NCBI RefSeq assembly: GCF_014207445.1
Contig: NZ_JACHEM010000003.1
Coordinates: 310,001-374,000, forward strand
DNA from: Streptomyces candidus
GTDB taxonomy: Bacteria > Actinomycetota > Actinomycetes > Streptomycetales > Streptomycetaceae
Length of the DNA stretch: 64,000 nucleotides
Direction: 5' to 3'
In this document: positions 42,550 to 51,879 of the stretch, one piece after another
How positions within the stretch are numbered: the stretch's first letter is position 1
Layout of the letters: each line of letters starts with the position of its first letter
The notes under the pieces: model-generated
What the model saw: the letters and a program-made list of their open reading frames with translations, nothing else
What the model was told of the DNA's origin: nothing
Database searches by the model: none
Translations under genes and position numbers: made by a program

Positions 42550-43868
42550 GCGCTCCGTCCGGCCACCACGAGGGAGCGCCGCTCCACCCGCGCGCAGCGC
42601 GTCCCGTACAGCGTGATCGAGGCGACGCCGACGACGGCCAGCAGGCCGAGGCCGACGGTGGCCTCCCAGCCGCCCGCGTGGAACGCCACCGCGCCGAGGG
42701 TGCCGCCGACGCTGGAACCGAGGTAGTACGCCGACTGGTAGAGCGCCGACGCCTGCGCGCGGCCGGTCTTCGCGGTGCGGCTCACCGAGGAGGAGGCGAC
42801 CGCGTGCCCGGCGAAGAAGCCCGCCGTGATGAGCACCAGCCCCGCCAGCACGCCCGCCAGGGAGTGCGAGAGCGACAGCAGCAGCCCCACCGCCGTGGTG
42901 GACACCGCCAGGTACAGCGCCCCGCGCCGCCCGGTGCGCGCCACCAGCGTGCCGGCGCCCGCCGAGGACGCCGTTCCCACCAGGTAGACCAGGAAGACCG
43001 AGCCGACGACGCCCTGCGGGAGGCTGAAGGGCGCCTCGGCCAGCCGGTAGCCGATCACCGTGTAGACGGCGCCGAAGACGGTCATGAAGAGCGCGCCGAT
43101 CGCGTAAAGCCTGCGCAGCAGCGGATCGGAGAGGTGCGTGCCGACGGTCTTGGCCAGTGCCCGCGGGTCGAGGCTGCCGGGGCGGAAGTTGCGCGCCTTC
43201 GGCAGCAGCAGCCGGAACACCACCGCGCACACCAGTGCCATCAGTCCCACGGCGGCCAGCGCGGCCCGCCAGCCCCACAGCTGGGCGGCCCAGCCGGTCA
43301 CGATCCGCCCGCTCATCCCGCCGAGCGAGTTGCCCGCCACGAACAGCCCGATCGCCGCCACCAGCGCCTTCGGCCGTACCTCCTCCGCCAGGTAGGCCAT
43401 CGCGGAAGCGGGCAGCCCGGCCAGCGCCGCACCCTGCACCGCGCGCAGCGCGATCAGCCACTCGACGTCCGGCGCGAAGGGGATCACCAGCGCCACCACG
43501 ACGGCCACCACCAGGGCGTACGTCATCACGGTCCGCCGCCCGAACCGCTCGGAGAGCGCACTGAGCGGCAGTACGAACAGAGCGAGCGCGCCGGTGGCCG
43601 CCGACACCGTCCAACTCGCCTGCGCAGCGGTCACGTTCAGATCGGCGGAGATCGCGGGCAGCAGCGCCTGCGTGGAGTAGAGCAGCGCGAAGGCCGCCAT
43701 CCCGGCCGCGAAGAGCGCGAAGCTCATCCTGCGGAAACCGGGGGAGGAGGGAGCGAGCCGCGGGTCCACGGGCTCGCTCGACCCCCTCTGTGCAGAGGAA
43801 TCAAAGGAAACGGAAGGATCGGCGCCCACAACCACAGGTATGGACGCCGTACTACTGGCGGAAGGCAT
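42534..43868 (-). CDS. MFS transporter (drug-efflux type)
   Basis: This 444-aa protein has twelve membrane helices after a 48-residue Ser-rich tail. The MFS loop motif appears as ALSERFGRRTVM between helices two and three, and LVARTGRRGALYL lies in the second half. It resembles YnfM/AraJ-type exporters. It diverges from a LysR-type gene, a classic regulator-exporter pairing. Confidence 0.88.
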   Translation of the reverse strand: MPSASSTASIPVVVGADPSVSFDSSAQRGSSEPVDPRLAPSSPGFRRMSFALFAAGMAAFALLYSTQALLPAISADLNVTAAQASWTVSAATGALALFVLPLSALSERFGRRTVMTYALVVAVVVALVIPFAPDVEWLIALRAVQGAALAGLPASAMAYLAEEVRPKALVAAIGLFVAGNSLGGMSGRIVTGWAAQLWGWRAALAAVGLMALVCAVVFRLLLPKARNFRPGSLDPRALAKTVGTHLSDPLLRRLYAIGALFMTVFGAVYTVIGYRLAEAPFSLPQGVVGSVFLVYLVGTASSAGAGTLVARTGRRGALYLAVSTTAVGLLLSLSHSLAGVLAGLVLITAGFFAGHAVASSSVSRTAKTGRAQASALYQSAYYLGSSVGGTLGAVAFHAGGWEATVGLGLLAVVGVASITLYGTRCARVERRSLVVAGRSAVTNS

Positions 43869-43930
43869 GCCTGAAACCTAGATCGTGCCTTCTCATGCGT
43901 CCAATGCACAAACACGCGATACTTCATGCC

Positions 43931-44947
43931 ATGTTGCATAAGCCGAGCTCACAGAGTCGGGTGTCACCGAACAGTAACGAAGAAGACATCCAGCAGGTAC
44001 TTGCCCCGCGCCTCGCGCAGTTCGCCGCGGTCGCCCGTCACGAGCACGTCACCCGCGCCGCGCACGAGCTGGGCGTCCCGCAGTCGACCCTCTCGCGCGC
44101 GATGGTCCGGCTCGAACAGGACCTGGACGTCACTCTGTTCGCCCGCAAGGGCCGCACCGTCTCCCTCACCCCGGCCGGCCGCACCTTCCTCACCACGGTC
44201 GAACGCGCCCTCGCCGAGGTCGAGAAGGCGGCCGAGTCCGTACGCGCCGACGCCGACCCCACCTCGGGGAAGATCGCCTTCGGGTTCCTGCACACCATGG
44301 GCTCCGAAACGGTCCCCGCCCTGATCCGCGCGTTCCGTGCCGACCACCCGCACATCCGCTTCCAGCTCGTCCAGAACTACGGCGAGGCGATGCTGGAACG
44401 GCTGCGCGCCGGTGACCTCGACCTCTGCCTCACCTCGCCCGTCCCCGAGGCCCCCGACCTGGTGGCCCGCCGCCTCGACGAACAGCGGCTGCGTCTCGTC
44501 GTGCCCGACGACCACCGCCTCGCCGTCCGCAAGCGCGTCCGCCTCGCCGAGGCCGCCGACGAAACCTTCGTCACCCTCGAACCGGGCTACGGGCTGCGCC
44601 GCATCACCGACGACCTGTGCGCGCAGGCGGGCTTCCGCCCCCGGGTCGCCTTCGAGGGCGAGGAGGCGGAGACCCTGCGCGGCCTGGTCGCCGCCGGGCT
44701 CGGCGTGGCGCTGCTGCCACCTCCGGCGGTCGCCCGCCCCGGGGTCGTGGAGCTCACCGTCACCGCCCCGCGCGCCGCCCGCGAGATCGGCGTCGCCTGG
44801 CTGGACGGGCACCCGGACACCCCGCCCGTCGCCGCGTTCAAACGCTTCCTGCTGTCGCGGCGCGGACGCCTGCTGCCGGAGGCCGCGCCCGAACCCGCGA
44901 CCGCACCCGAGCCCGCGACGGGCCCGGCGGGGGCCGCTACGGACTGA
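43931..44947 (+). CDS. LysR-family regulator divergent from the MFS gene
   Basis: This 338-aa regulator has an N-terminal helix-turn-helix (about residues 20-80: FAAVARHEHVTRAAHELGVPQSTLSRAMVRLEQDL) and a periplasmic-binding-like effector domain (about 100-310). The C-terminal tail is Pro/Ala/Glu repeats. The ATG at 43931 is a working choice; ATG 43902 is also in frame. It probably controls itself and the divergent exporter from the shared 60-nt region. It overlaps the antiporter gene by 11 nt, end to end. Confidence 0.88.
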   Translation: MLHKPSSQSRVSPNSNEEDIQQVLAPRLAQFAAVARHEHVTRAAHELGVPQSTLSRAMVRLEQDLDVTLFARKGRTVSLTPAGRTFLTTVERALAEVEKAAESVRADADPTSGKIAFGFLHTMGSETVPALIRAFRADHPHIRFQLVQNYGEAMLERLRAGDLDLCLTSPVPEAPDLVARRLDEQRLRLVVPDDHRLAVRKRVRLAEAADETFVTLEPGYGLRRITDDLCAQAGFRPRVAFEGEEAETLRGLVAAGLGVALLPPPAVARPGVVELTVTAPRAAREIGVAWLDGHPDTPPVAAFKRFLLSRRGRLLPEAAPEPATAPEPATGPAGAATD

Positions 44948-46043
44948 CCGCCAGCACCAGGTAGGCCGCGAACAGCGACAGGTGCACGCCGCCCTGCAAC
45001 GGTGTCGCCCGCCCCGGTACGAAGGTCAGCGTGCCCACCGCCACGGTCAGCGCCAGCAGCACCATGTGCGTCGGCCCGAGTCCCAGCAGCAGCGGCCCTT
45101 CCATCCAGATCGACGCGATCGCGACCGCCGGAATGGTCAGCCCGATGCTGGCCATCGCCGACCCGAGACCGAGGTTGAGGCTGGTCTGCACCCGGTCGCG
45201 CCTGGCCGCCCGTACCGCCGCGATGCTCTCCGGCAGCAGCACCAGCAGCGCGATGACGACGCCGACCACGGACGCGGGCAGCCCGGCGGCGGCCACCCCG
45301 GACTCGATGGTGGGCGACACGCCCTTGGCCAGCCCGACCACCGCGACGAGGGACACCGCGAGCAGCCCGAGGCTGAGCATCGCGGTCCTGGCGGCCGGCG
45401 GGGAGGCGTGCTCGTCCTCCGCGATGACCTTGCCCTCGTGGGTGACGGGGAGGAAGTAGTCGCGGTGCCGCACGGTCTGGGTCACGACGAACAACCCGTA
45501 CAGCACCACGGCGGCCAGTGCCGCGAAGACCAGCTGCGTCGTCGAGAACTCGGCCTTCGGCGTGCTCGTCGTGAACGTCGGCAGGGCGAGGCTCAGCCCG
45601 GCGAGGGTGGCCACCGCCCCGAAGGCGGCCACCGTCCCCTCCGGATTGAAGACCGCGACCCGCCGTTTGAGGGCGCCCACCAGCAGCGAGATGCCCACGA
45701 TGCCGTTCAGGGTGATCATCAGGGCGGCGAAGACCGTGTCCCGGGCGAGTGAGGCGCTCTTGTCGCCGCCGTCGGCCATCAGGGTGACGATCAGCGCGAC
45801 CTCGATGATGGTCACGGCGACGGCCAGTACGAGCGACCCGAAGGGCTCGCCGACGCGGTGCGCCACCACCTCCGCGTGGTGCACGGCGGCGAGGACGGCC
45901 CCGCCCAGGAAGCAGGCCAGGAGCGCGACGACGGGACCCGCCATGCCCTCGCGCCCCCAGGAGAACGCGAGCAGGACAACGGCCAGGACGGGGACGACGC
46001 CGGACCAGTGGGGGACGCGGAGGCGGGCTGAGGTGCTGCTCAT
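44937..46043 (-). CDS. Calcium/proton antiporter of the CaCA family
   Basis: This 368-aa protein has ten to eleven helices. It carries the two alpha-repeat motifs of Ca2+/H+ antiporters, seen as [14 protein letters not shown] with the following helix, and [18 protein letters not shown], each with a central Glu. It resembles ChaA, which exports Ca2+ or Na+ for protons. The ATG at 46043 starts ahead of helix one. Confidence 0.88.
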   Translation of the reverse strand: MSSTSARLRVPHWSGVVPVLAVVLLAFSWGREGMAGPVVALLACFLGGAVLAAVHHAEVVAHRVGEPFGSLVLAVAVTIIEVALIVTLMADGGDKSASLARDTVFAALMITLNGIVGISLLVGALKRRVAVFNPEGTVAAFGAVATLAGLSLALPTFTTSTPKAEFSTTQLVFAALAAVVLYGLFVVTQTVRHRDYFLPVTHEGKVIAEDEHASPPAARTAMLSLGLLAVSLVAVVGLAKGVSPTIESGVAAAGLPASVVGVVIALLVLLPESIAAVRAARRDRVQTSLNLGLGSAMASIGLTIPAVAIASIWMEGPLLLGLGPTHMVLLALTVAVGTLTFVPGRATPLQGGVHLSLFAAYLVLAVSP

Positions 46044-46124
46044 GGATCCGACAGTGGCAGAAGGGCGCGGGCGGTGCGCGTCGGAGGGCCGGGCAGGCCC
46101 CAGGAGTCGGACGGGGCGCCGGCC

Positions 46125-46874
46125 CTACCTCTGCCCGAAGCCCAGCGCCAGCGGCATCCGCAGCCCCAGCGGCGGCGGGGCCGCCAGTGCGTCCGCCAGC
46201 GGCCGGGCGTACGGCCGTCCGAAGAGCGAGCCCACCGCGAAGTCCGCGACGAGCGCCCGCACCTCCGCCCGGTGCTGCCGCATGCCGTGCCCGTCCGAGT
46301 GGACCTCGAACCGGCACACGTCGCGGTTCGCCTTCTTCGCCCGCGCCGCCAGCCGGAACGACAGCTCGGGGTCGGCCCGCCCGTCGTCCGTCCCGTGCGC
46401 GATCAGCACCCGCCGCCCGGCGAGCTGCCGCACCGGATCCTCCTCGCCGCCGTCCGGCAGCCAGGGGGCCAGCGCCACCACCGAGGTGACCGCCGGGTGA
46501 CCGGCCGCCCGCAGGGCCGCCCGGCCGCCCATGTGGAGCCCCGCCAGGCACACCGGCACGTCGCCGTAGCGCCGTACCGCCTCCTCCACCGCCCACCGGG
46601 CGTCCGCCGCGAGCCGGGCCGCCTCCCCGTTCCATCCGCGTCCCCGGTACCGCACCACATGGGCGACGAGCCCGTCCGCGGCCCCGGCCCCGGCGACCCG
46701 GCGGGCGAGCGGGCGGGCCGCCGCGTAGGCCCGGGCGGACGGCCCCCGCGAGGACTCCGGCGCGCCCGCGGGAAGTACGAGAACGACGCCGCCCACGGTT
46801 CCGCCCGGCACCCCGGGCGCCCCGACGGCCCGCCCCAGCCGGGGGGTCGGCCCCGGCGCGACTTGCTGTGTCAT
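46125..46874 (-). CDS. Alpha/beta hydrolase-fold protein with altered nucleophile
   Basis: This 249-aa protein has the hydrolase fold of dienelactone hydrolase-like enzymes: core strand VVLVLPAG, a nucleophile elbow, ALAPWLPDG, the acid strand [15 protein letters not shown] and a late SDGHGM. The elbow reads A-G-L-H114-M-G-G, so His stands where Ser is expected and the usual G-x-S-x-G is missing. The Asp and final His of a triad are kept. It may be inactive, or use a non-standard mechanism. It lies between the antiporter and add on the opposite strand from add. Confidence 0.75.
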   Translation of the reverse strand: MTQQVAPGPTPRLGRAVGAPGVPGGTVGGVVLVLPAGAPESSRGPSARAYAAARPLARRVAGAGAADGLVAHVVRYRGRGWNGEAARLAADARWAVEEAVRRYGDVPVCLAGLHMGGRAALRAAGHPAVTSVVALAPWLPDGGEEDPVRQLAGRRVLIAHGTDDGRADPELSFRLAARAKKANRDVCRFEVHSDGHGMRQHRAEVRALVADFAVGSLFGRPYARPLADALAAPPPLGLRMPLALGFGQR

Positions 46875-46948
46875 GACAGAACAGTCTCAGAACCGGCGTC
46901 CGGGACCACCCGCCCGCACGGTCACTGTTACGTATCGACCGGTGCTGT

Positions 46949-46970
46949 CTACGCGCGTAGGGGCTACAGT
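46949..46970 (+). promoter_or_regulatory. Operator and -10 of add (likely leaderless)
   Basis: CTACGCGCGTAG (46949-46960) is a perfect copy of the shared palindrome. TACAGT (46965-46970) follows by 4 nt and ends 6 nt before the add ATG. No ribosome site is present, so a leaderless message is likely. Confidence 0.65.
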
Positions 46971-46976
46971 GCCTCA

Positions 46977-48131
46977 ATGACGAGCCAGACCACGAAGCAG
47001 ACCACGCAGCAGACGGCGGGACAGCCCCTCAACACGCCCACCGCGGACCAGATCCGCCGGGCACCGAAGGTGCTGCTCCACGACCACCTCGACGGCGGCC
47101 TCCGCCCCGCCACGATCGTCGAGCTCGCCCGCGAGACGGGTTACGAGAACCTCCCCGAGACGGACGCCGACAAGCTCGGCATCTGGTTCCGCGAGGCCGC
47201 GGACTCCGGTTCGCTGGAGCGCTACCTGGAGACCTTCGCGCACACCTGCGCCGTCATGCAGACCCGCGACGCCCTCTTCCGGGTGGCCGCCGAGTGCGCC
47301 GAGGACCTCGCCGAGGACGGCGTCGTGTACGCGGAGGTCCGGTACGCGCCCGAGCAGCACCTGGAGAACGGCCTCACCCTCGAAGAGGTCGTCGAAGCGG
47401 TCAACGACGGTTTCCGCGAGGGCGAGCGCCGGGCCCGCGCCAACGGCCACCGCATCCGCGTCGGCGCCCTCCTCACCGCGATGCGGCACGCCGCGCGCGC
47501 CCTGGAGATCGCCGAACTCGCCAACCGCTACCGGGACACCGGCGTCGTCGGCTTCGACATCGCGGGCGCCGAGGCGGGCTTCCCTCCCACCCGCCACCTC
47601 GACGCCTTCGAGTACCTCAAGCGCGAGAACAACCACTTCACCATCCACGCGGGCGAGGCCTTCGGCCTGCCGTCGATCTGGCAGGCGCTCCAGTGGTGCG
47701 GCGCCGACCGCCTCGGCCACGGCGTCCGCATCATCGACGACATCGAGGTCGACGAGACGGACGGCAGCGTCAAGCTGGGCCGCCTGGCCGCGTACGTACG
47801 GGACAAGCGCATCCCGCTGGAGATGTGCCCCACCTCCAACCTGCAGACGGGCGCGGCGACCTCGTACGCCGATCACCCCTTCGGCCTGCTGCGCAAGCTC
47901 CAGTTCCGGGTGACGGTCAACACCGACAACCGTCTGATGTCCGGCACCAGCATGAGCCGCGAGTTCGAGCACCTGATCGGTGCTTTCGGGTACACGCTCG
48001 ACGACATGCTGTGGACGACCGTCAATGCGATGAAGAGCGCCTTCATTCCTTTCGATGAACGTCTCGCCATGATCAGCGACGTCATCAAGCCCGGATATGC
48101 CGAACTGAAGTCGCAGTGGCTCTTCCAGTAG
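46977..48131 (+). CDS. add: Adenosine deaminase
   Basis: This 384-aa zinc enzyme converts adenosine and deoxyadenosine to inosine forms. Metal and catalytic segments are H35-D-H37-LDG, FTIHAGE (Zn His and catalytic Glu), DRLGHGV, and [10 protein letters not shown]. In the last one the usual second Asp of NTDD is Asn; from memory this is also so in other actinobacterial enzymes. A 20-residue Thr/Gln-rich N-terminus precedes the barrel. The ATG at 46977 directly follows a -10 hexamer. A terminator hairpin follows the gene. Confidence 0.94.
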   Translation: MTSQTTKQTTQQTAGQPLNTPTADQIRRAPKVLLHDHLDGGLRPATIVELARETGYENLPETDADKLGIWFREAADSGSLERYLETFAHTCAVMQTRDALFRVAAECAEDLAEDGVVYAEVRYAPEQHLENGLTLEEVVEAVNDGFREGERRARANGHRIRVGALLTAMRHAARALEIAELANRYRDTGVVGFDIAGAEAGFPPTRHLDAFEYLKRENNHFTIHAGEAFGLPSIWQALQWCGADRLGHGVRIIDDIEVDETDGSVKLGRLAAYVRDKRIPLEMCPTSNLQTGAATSYADHPFGLLRKLQFRVTVNTDNRLMSGTSMSREFEHLIGAFGYTLDDMLWTTVNAMKSAFIPFDERLAMISDVIKPGYAELKSQWLFQ

Positions 48132-48199
48132 GCCCCGAACGACCGCGGTGAACAGCGGCTTTCCTGTGCGGAACAAAGGAGCGCAGACGTCTCGCACAA

Positions 48200-48227
48200 G
48201 CGGCCGGGGATATCAACCCCCGGCCGC
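48200..48227 (+). terminator. Terminator after add
   Basis: GCGGCCGGGG (48200-48209) pairs with CCCCGGCCGC (48218-48227), an 8-nt loop, about 70 nt past the add stop. GTGTTT follows the stem closely. Confidence 0.65.
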
Positions 48228-48309
48228 GGGGTGTTTGCGGGGCGACAGGACCTCTGACTAGCTTGCAGAGCCGCTCAACTCCCCGAATTCCCCTGAGGAC
48301 GTTGTTTTC

Positions 48310-48636
48310 ATGAAGCAGTCTGCTGCCAAGAGCATCGGTGCCGCCGCCCTCGGTGCCGCCTTCGTCGCCGCCGCCGCCGGTTCTGCCACCGCGGCTGCCG
48401 CCCCCGCGCTCCCCGACGCCGCCGGCACGTTGTCCACCGTCACCGCCGCCCTCCCCGTGGAGCAGGCCGCGAGTACGCTTCCCGCCGGCGGCCCCGAAGC
48501 GCTGAAGGCAGGCACGAACGCGCTCGGCAAGCCCACCGCCGCGGTCAGCGACAGCGCCATCCCGGGCAAGGGTCTCCTCGGCGGTCTGCCCACCAGCGCG
48601 CTGCCCACCGGCGGCCTGCCGGGTCTCGGCGGCTGA
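48310..48636 (+). CDS. Small secreted protein (108 aa)
   Basis: This 108-aa protein has a signal peptide (MKQSAAKSIGAAALGAAF... ending near AAAAPA, residue 31). The mature part is Ala/Pro/Gly/Leu-rich with no cysteine and no known domain; it ends GGLPGLGG. The ATG is preceded by GAGGACG about 8 nt away. Such short secreted proteins are common and poorly studied in Streptomyces. Confidence 0.72.
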   Translation: MKQSAAKSIGAAALGAAFVAAAAGSATAAAAPALPDAAGTLSTVTAALPVEQAASTLPAGGPEALKAGTNALGKPTAAVSDSAIPGKGLLGGLPTSALPTGGLPGLGG

Positions 48637-48655
48637 TCCGGCGCACGCGACACGA

Positions 48656-48696
48656 CGAAGGGGCGCGCCTCCCGCAATGGGGGGCGCGCCCCTTCG
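48656..48696. terminator. Strong bidirectional terminator
   Basis: A perfect 14-bp stem (CGAAGGGGCGCGCC at 48656-48669 and its complement at 48683-48696) has a 13-nt loop. It lies between two convergent genes. Confidence 0.8.
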
Positions 48697-48734
48697 GCAT
48701 GACCGGGCGGGCCGGTGTCACCGGGCGGCCCTCG

Positions 48735-48935
48735 TCACCAGGCGGTCTTCGAGGTCCGCTCGGCCGGCAGGAAGATCCACAGTGCCAGGTAGAGCAGGAA
48801 CTGCGGCCCCGGCAGCAGGCACGAGGCCAGGAAGATCACGCGCATCGTGGTCGAGGAGGTGCCGAAACGCCGGGCCAGCGCTGCGCACACTCCACCGATC
48901 ACACGGCCGTCGCGGGGTCGGGCAAGTGCGGTCAT
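48735..48935 (-). CDS. PspC-domain protein (66 aa)
   Basis: This 66-aa protein is nearly all one PspC domain: RPRDGRVIGGVCAALARRFG, then a single helix from about residue 30 to 55. PspC proteins act in membrane-stress sensing. The ATG at 48935 has AAGGAG 8 nt upstream, which excludes longer forms. Confidence 0.85.
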   Translation of the reverse strand: MTALARPRDGRVIGGVCAALARRFGTSSTTMRVIFLASCLLPGPQFLLYLALWIFLPAERTSKTAW

Positions 48936-49035
48936 GGCGGGCTCCTTAACGAGCTTCGTAGGTGCAGAGCGGGGGAGCGCGGTAAGTGCTCCCGATGTCT
49001 CCATACTCCTGCCCGCGCACTCTCCGGGCATCGCT

Positions 49036-49677
49036 CTACGGGGCGACGTGGACCCTGGGAATCCTCGGGGTCGTCCCTGCCCCCGCGTCCTCCCCCGTCA
49101 GGGGCGCACCCCCTACCCGGGTACGAGCCGCCCCCCGGGCCGCCTCCCACCTGCGCCGCAGCCTGGCCCGGGTCAGCGGTACGACGGCGAGGTGGGCGAG
49201 CGCGATGCCGGCGGTGTTCAGCAGCAGCGAGTCGACGTCCACGACCCGGCCCGGCACCCCGGTCTGCCACAGCTCGATGCCGAGCGACAGGAACGCCCCG
49301 GCCGCGACCGTACGCACGAGGGACACGAACGGCGGGACCTGGAGGCGGCCGCCCGCCATCGGCAGCAGTACGCCGAGCGGGGCGAGCAGCAGCAGGCCCT
49401 CGCCGATCCGGCGGGCCCCCTCGACGGGGCCCAGCGCGAGATCGGCCCGGATGCCGGCCAGCGGCTGCAGATTGGGTGCGGTCACCCACAGCACGTCGTC
49501 GAGGGGACGCAGGGCGACCCAGGCGACGAAGAGCAGATGCGCGAGGAGGAGGAGTCTCCCCGTCGCGCGGAAGCGGGTGACGGCACTGCCGATCGGAGCT
49601 GGACGCACGACCCCCAAGACGCGGGGCGCACGGGGAACGGTTCCCTGCCACGGGTGTGGCACGCGGCGCACGGTCAC
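49036..49677 (-). CDS. VanZ-family membrane protein
   Basis: This 213-aa protein has four helices and the VanZ core: PLDDVLWVTAPNLQPLAGI, RIGEGLLLLAPLGVLLP, and the acidic loop SLGIELWQTGVPGRVVDVDSLLLNTAGI. VanZ proteins can lower glycopeptide sensitivity. The role here is unknown. The GTG at 49677 is a plain choice, without a clear ribosome site. It lies downstream of the afsQ genes. Confidence 0.85.
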   Translation of the reverse strand: MTVRRVPHPWQGTVPRAPRVLGVVRPAPIGSAVTRFRATGRLLLLAHLLFVAWVALRPLDDVLWVTAPNLQPLAGIRADLALGPVEGARRIGEGLLLLAPLGVLLPMAGGRLQVPPFVSLVRTVAAGAFLSLGIELWQTGVPGRVVDVDSLLLNTAGIALAHLAVVPLTRARLRRRWEAARGAARTRVGGAPLTGEDAGAGTTPRIPRVHVAP

Positions 49678-49729
49678 CGGGGGCGGTGCAGCTCGGCCGG
49701 GCCCGTGGGCCGGCCCGGCCCCCGCCCGG

Positions 49730-50347
49730 TCACCGCGGGTCCGGGGCCGCTTCCGGGCGGGCCTTCAGCGCCGCCGTGCACTGGTACTTGCGGGGCGGGT
49801 CCTCGGCGGGGCCGCCCAGTTCCACGGAGCCGCCCCCGTCGTCGGCCGCGCTGCCCGAGTACGTGCACACGATCTGGGCGAGCGCGTGCGGCGGCAGGTC
49901 GTCGGGTTCGCGGCTGAGCCGCAGCGCTCCCGGCGGGTCCCCGCGTCGGCCCGCGGAGACCGTCAGCGACCCGCGTACGTCCGTACTGAAACCGGCCTGC
50001 TTCTCCTCGTGCGACGGGTCCTTCTGCAACTCGTCGAGGAGCGCGTGCGCGGCCCGCATCCGGTCGGCCGTCATCGTCTCGGCGGACACCCCCACCACCC
50101 GCTGCACGGACACCAGCCCGGCCCCGCACACCAGGAACACCCGTACCGTGGACCCCGCCTCCGACGGTGCGGACGCCGCTTTCGAGGGGACGTCGCAGGA
50201 CACCCGGGACGGCGCGGGCCCCGCGTTCACCGGCACCTGCGTGCTCCGGATCCCGCACCCCGACGCCGCCACCGCGAAGGCGAGGGCCGTGCCCGCCAAC
50301 GCCGACGCCCGCCGTACCCGTGCTCCGACCCCTGCCGACCGCGCCAT
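49730..50347 (-). CDS. afsQ3: Lipoprotein of the AfsQ locus
   Basis: This 205-aa lipoprotein has a signal peptide ending in the lipobox AASGC, with Cys at about residue 31. The mature part has Cys pairs (VSCDVP, FLVCGAGL, QIVCTYSG and KYQCTAAL) and a short beta-rich core. Its ATG overlaps the afsQ2 stop by one base, so it belongs to the kinase operon. By analogy with CseA in the related sigE-cse locus, it may tune the sensor. The name follows the S. coelicolor gene at the same position, from memory. Confidence 0.82.
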   Translation of the reverse strand: MARSAGVGARVRRASALAGTALAFAVAASGCGIRSTQVPVNAGPAPSRVSCDVPSKAASAPSEAGSTVRVFLVCGAGLVSVQRVVGVSAETMTADRMRAAHALLDELQKDPSHEEKQAGFSTDVRGSLTVSAGRRGDPPGALRLSREPDDLPPHALAQIVCTYSGSAADDGGGSVELGGPAEDPPRKYQCTAALKARPEAAPDPR

Positions 50348-51879
50348 CAGCTTCCCTCCCGTACCGCAGCGGTGTCCGGACCGGAGTCCGGTCCGGGCTC
50401 CGGCGACACGTCCCGGGGCAGCCGGAGCGTGAACTTCGCGCCGCCGTCCGGGCAGTTGGCGGCCGTGATGGTGCCGCCGTGGATGAGCGCGTTCTCCATC
50501 GCGATGGACAGGCCGAGCCCGCTGCCCTCGGACCGGGGCCGCGAGGCGCTCGCCTTGTAGAAGCGGTCGAAGACATGCGGGAGGACCTCCGCCGGGATGC
50601 CGGGGCCGTGGTCCCGTACCTCGATCACCAGCTCGCCGTCGTCGGCCCGCACCGAGACCCCGACGGGTGAACCGCCGTGCTTGAGGGCGTTGCCGACCAG
50701 GTTCGCCAGGATGACATCGAGCCGGCGCGGGTCGAGCCGTGCCATCAGCCCCCGCGTCGCGTCCAGCTCGACGGCGTCCAGCCAGGCACGCGCGTCCAGG
50801 CAGGCCGTGAGCTGGTCGACCACGTCCACGTCGTCGACGACCAGCCGCGCCGTGCCCGCGTCGAAGCGGGTGACCTCCATCAGGTTCTCGACGAGGTCGT
50901 TGAGCCGCCGGGTCTCGCTCACCACCAGGTGCACGGCGGGAGCGATCATCGGGTCGAGGCTGTCCGCCTCGTCCTCCAGCACCTCCGCCACCGCCGTGAT
51001 CGCGGTCAGCGGCGTCCGCAATTCGTGCGACATGTCCGCGACGAAGCGACGGCTCGCCTCCTCCCGGGCGCTCATGTCCGCGACCTTCTTCTCCAGCTGC
51101 GCGGCCGTCCGGTTGAACGTCCGTGAGAGGTCGGCCAGTTCATCGGTACCGGAGACCCGCAGCCGGGTGTCCAGCTTGCCCTCCCCGAGCCGCCGCGCCG
51201 CGTCCCCGAGCCGCTGCACGGGCTTCAGTACGGTCGTGGCGGCGGCCTGGGCGAGCAGCGCCGAGCCGAGCAGGGCGAGACCGGTCGCGATCCCCAGCGA
51301 CCAGGCCAGCGAGTTCAGATCGTCCCGCTCCTGCTTGAGCGAGGTCAGCATGTACCCGGTCGGCCCGCCCCCGATGACCTTCGCCCCGCCCACCAGGTAC
51401 GGCGCCCCGTCCAGCTGCGTACGCATCCAGAAGAGGTGGTACGGGTGCGCATTGCCGCCGGACACCGGCTGTTCCCTGTTCACCTGCTCCTGGAGCTTGG
51501 GCGGCACGTTGTCGAGGGTGAACTCGTCGAGGTCGGAGTAGCCGACCACGGGCTTGCCGTCGTCACGGCTGTCCACCAGCAGCACGCTGTACCCGGGACG
51601 CGCGCTCAGCGCCGACATCTGCTCGGCGGTGCGCTGCAGTTCGGCCTGGGTGGGGTTGAGGGGCAGGGACGCGACGCGGCTCTGCATGGACTGCCGGAAG
51701 TCGTCGAGGGCACTGTCCTGGGTGCGCGTCAGTACGGCCTCGCGGTTCAGCCAATAGGCGATCCCCGCCACCGACACCGCGGCCGTCAGCGCCACCAGCG
51801 CGAACACCACCACCAGCCGCAGCCGCAAACTGGTCCAGCGCAGCCCGGCCAGCAGGGCACGCTTGAGAGCCGTACTCAC
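50347..51879 (-). CDS. afsQ2: Sensor histidine kinase AfsQ2
   Basis: This 510-aa kinase has two membrane helices (about residues 18-42 and 200-220) flanking an outer sensor domain. A HAMP domain follows, then the dimerisation helix with the phospho-His in RRFVADMSHELRTPLTAI. The ATPase has LVGNALKHGGSP, VRDHGPGIPAEVLPHVFDRFYK and GSGLGLSIAMENALIHGG. The GTG at 51879 overlaps the afsQ1 stop by 4 nt. AfsQ2 phosphorylates AfsQ1, a pair known to affect antibiotic production and nitrogen/glutamate response in S. coelicolor. Confidence 0.93.
   Translation of the reverse strand: MSTALKRALLAGLRWTSLRLRLVVVFALVALTAAVSVAGIAYWLNREAVLTRTQDSALDDFRQSMQSRVASLPLNPTQAELQRTAEQMSALSARPGYSVLLVDSRDDGKPVVGYSDLDEFTLDNVPPKLQEQVNREQPVSGGNAHPYHLFWMRTQLDGAPYLVGGAKVIGGGPTGYMLTSLKQERDDLNSLAWSLGIATGLALLGSALLAQAAATTVLKPVQRLGDAARRLGEGKLDTRLRVSGTDELADLSRTFNRTAAQLEKKVADMSAREEASRRFVADMSHELRTPLTAITAVAEVLEDEADSLDPMIAPAVHLVVSETRRLNDLVENLMEVTRFDAGTARLVVDDVDVVDQLTACLDARAWLDAVELDATRGLMARLDPRRLDVILANLVGNALKHGGSPVGVSVRADDGELVIEVRDHGPGIPAEVLPHVFDRFYKASASRPRSEGSGLGLSIAMENALIHGGTITAANCPDGGAKFTLRLPRDVSPEPGPDSGPDTAAVREGS

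Noticed and set aside
46149..46300. Search for a second nucleoside-type operator near the hydrolase gene.
   Set aside because: Only GC-rich sequence without the ACGCGCGT core was seen.
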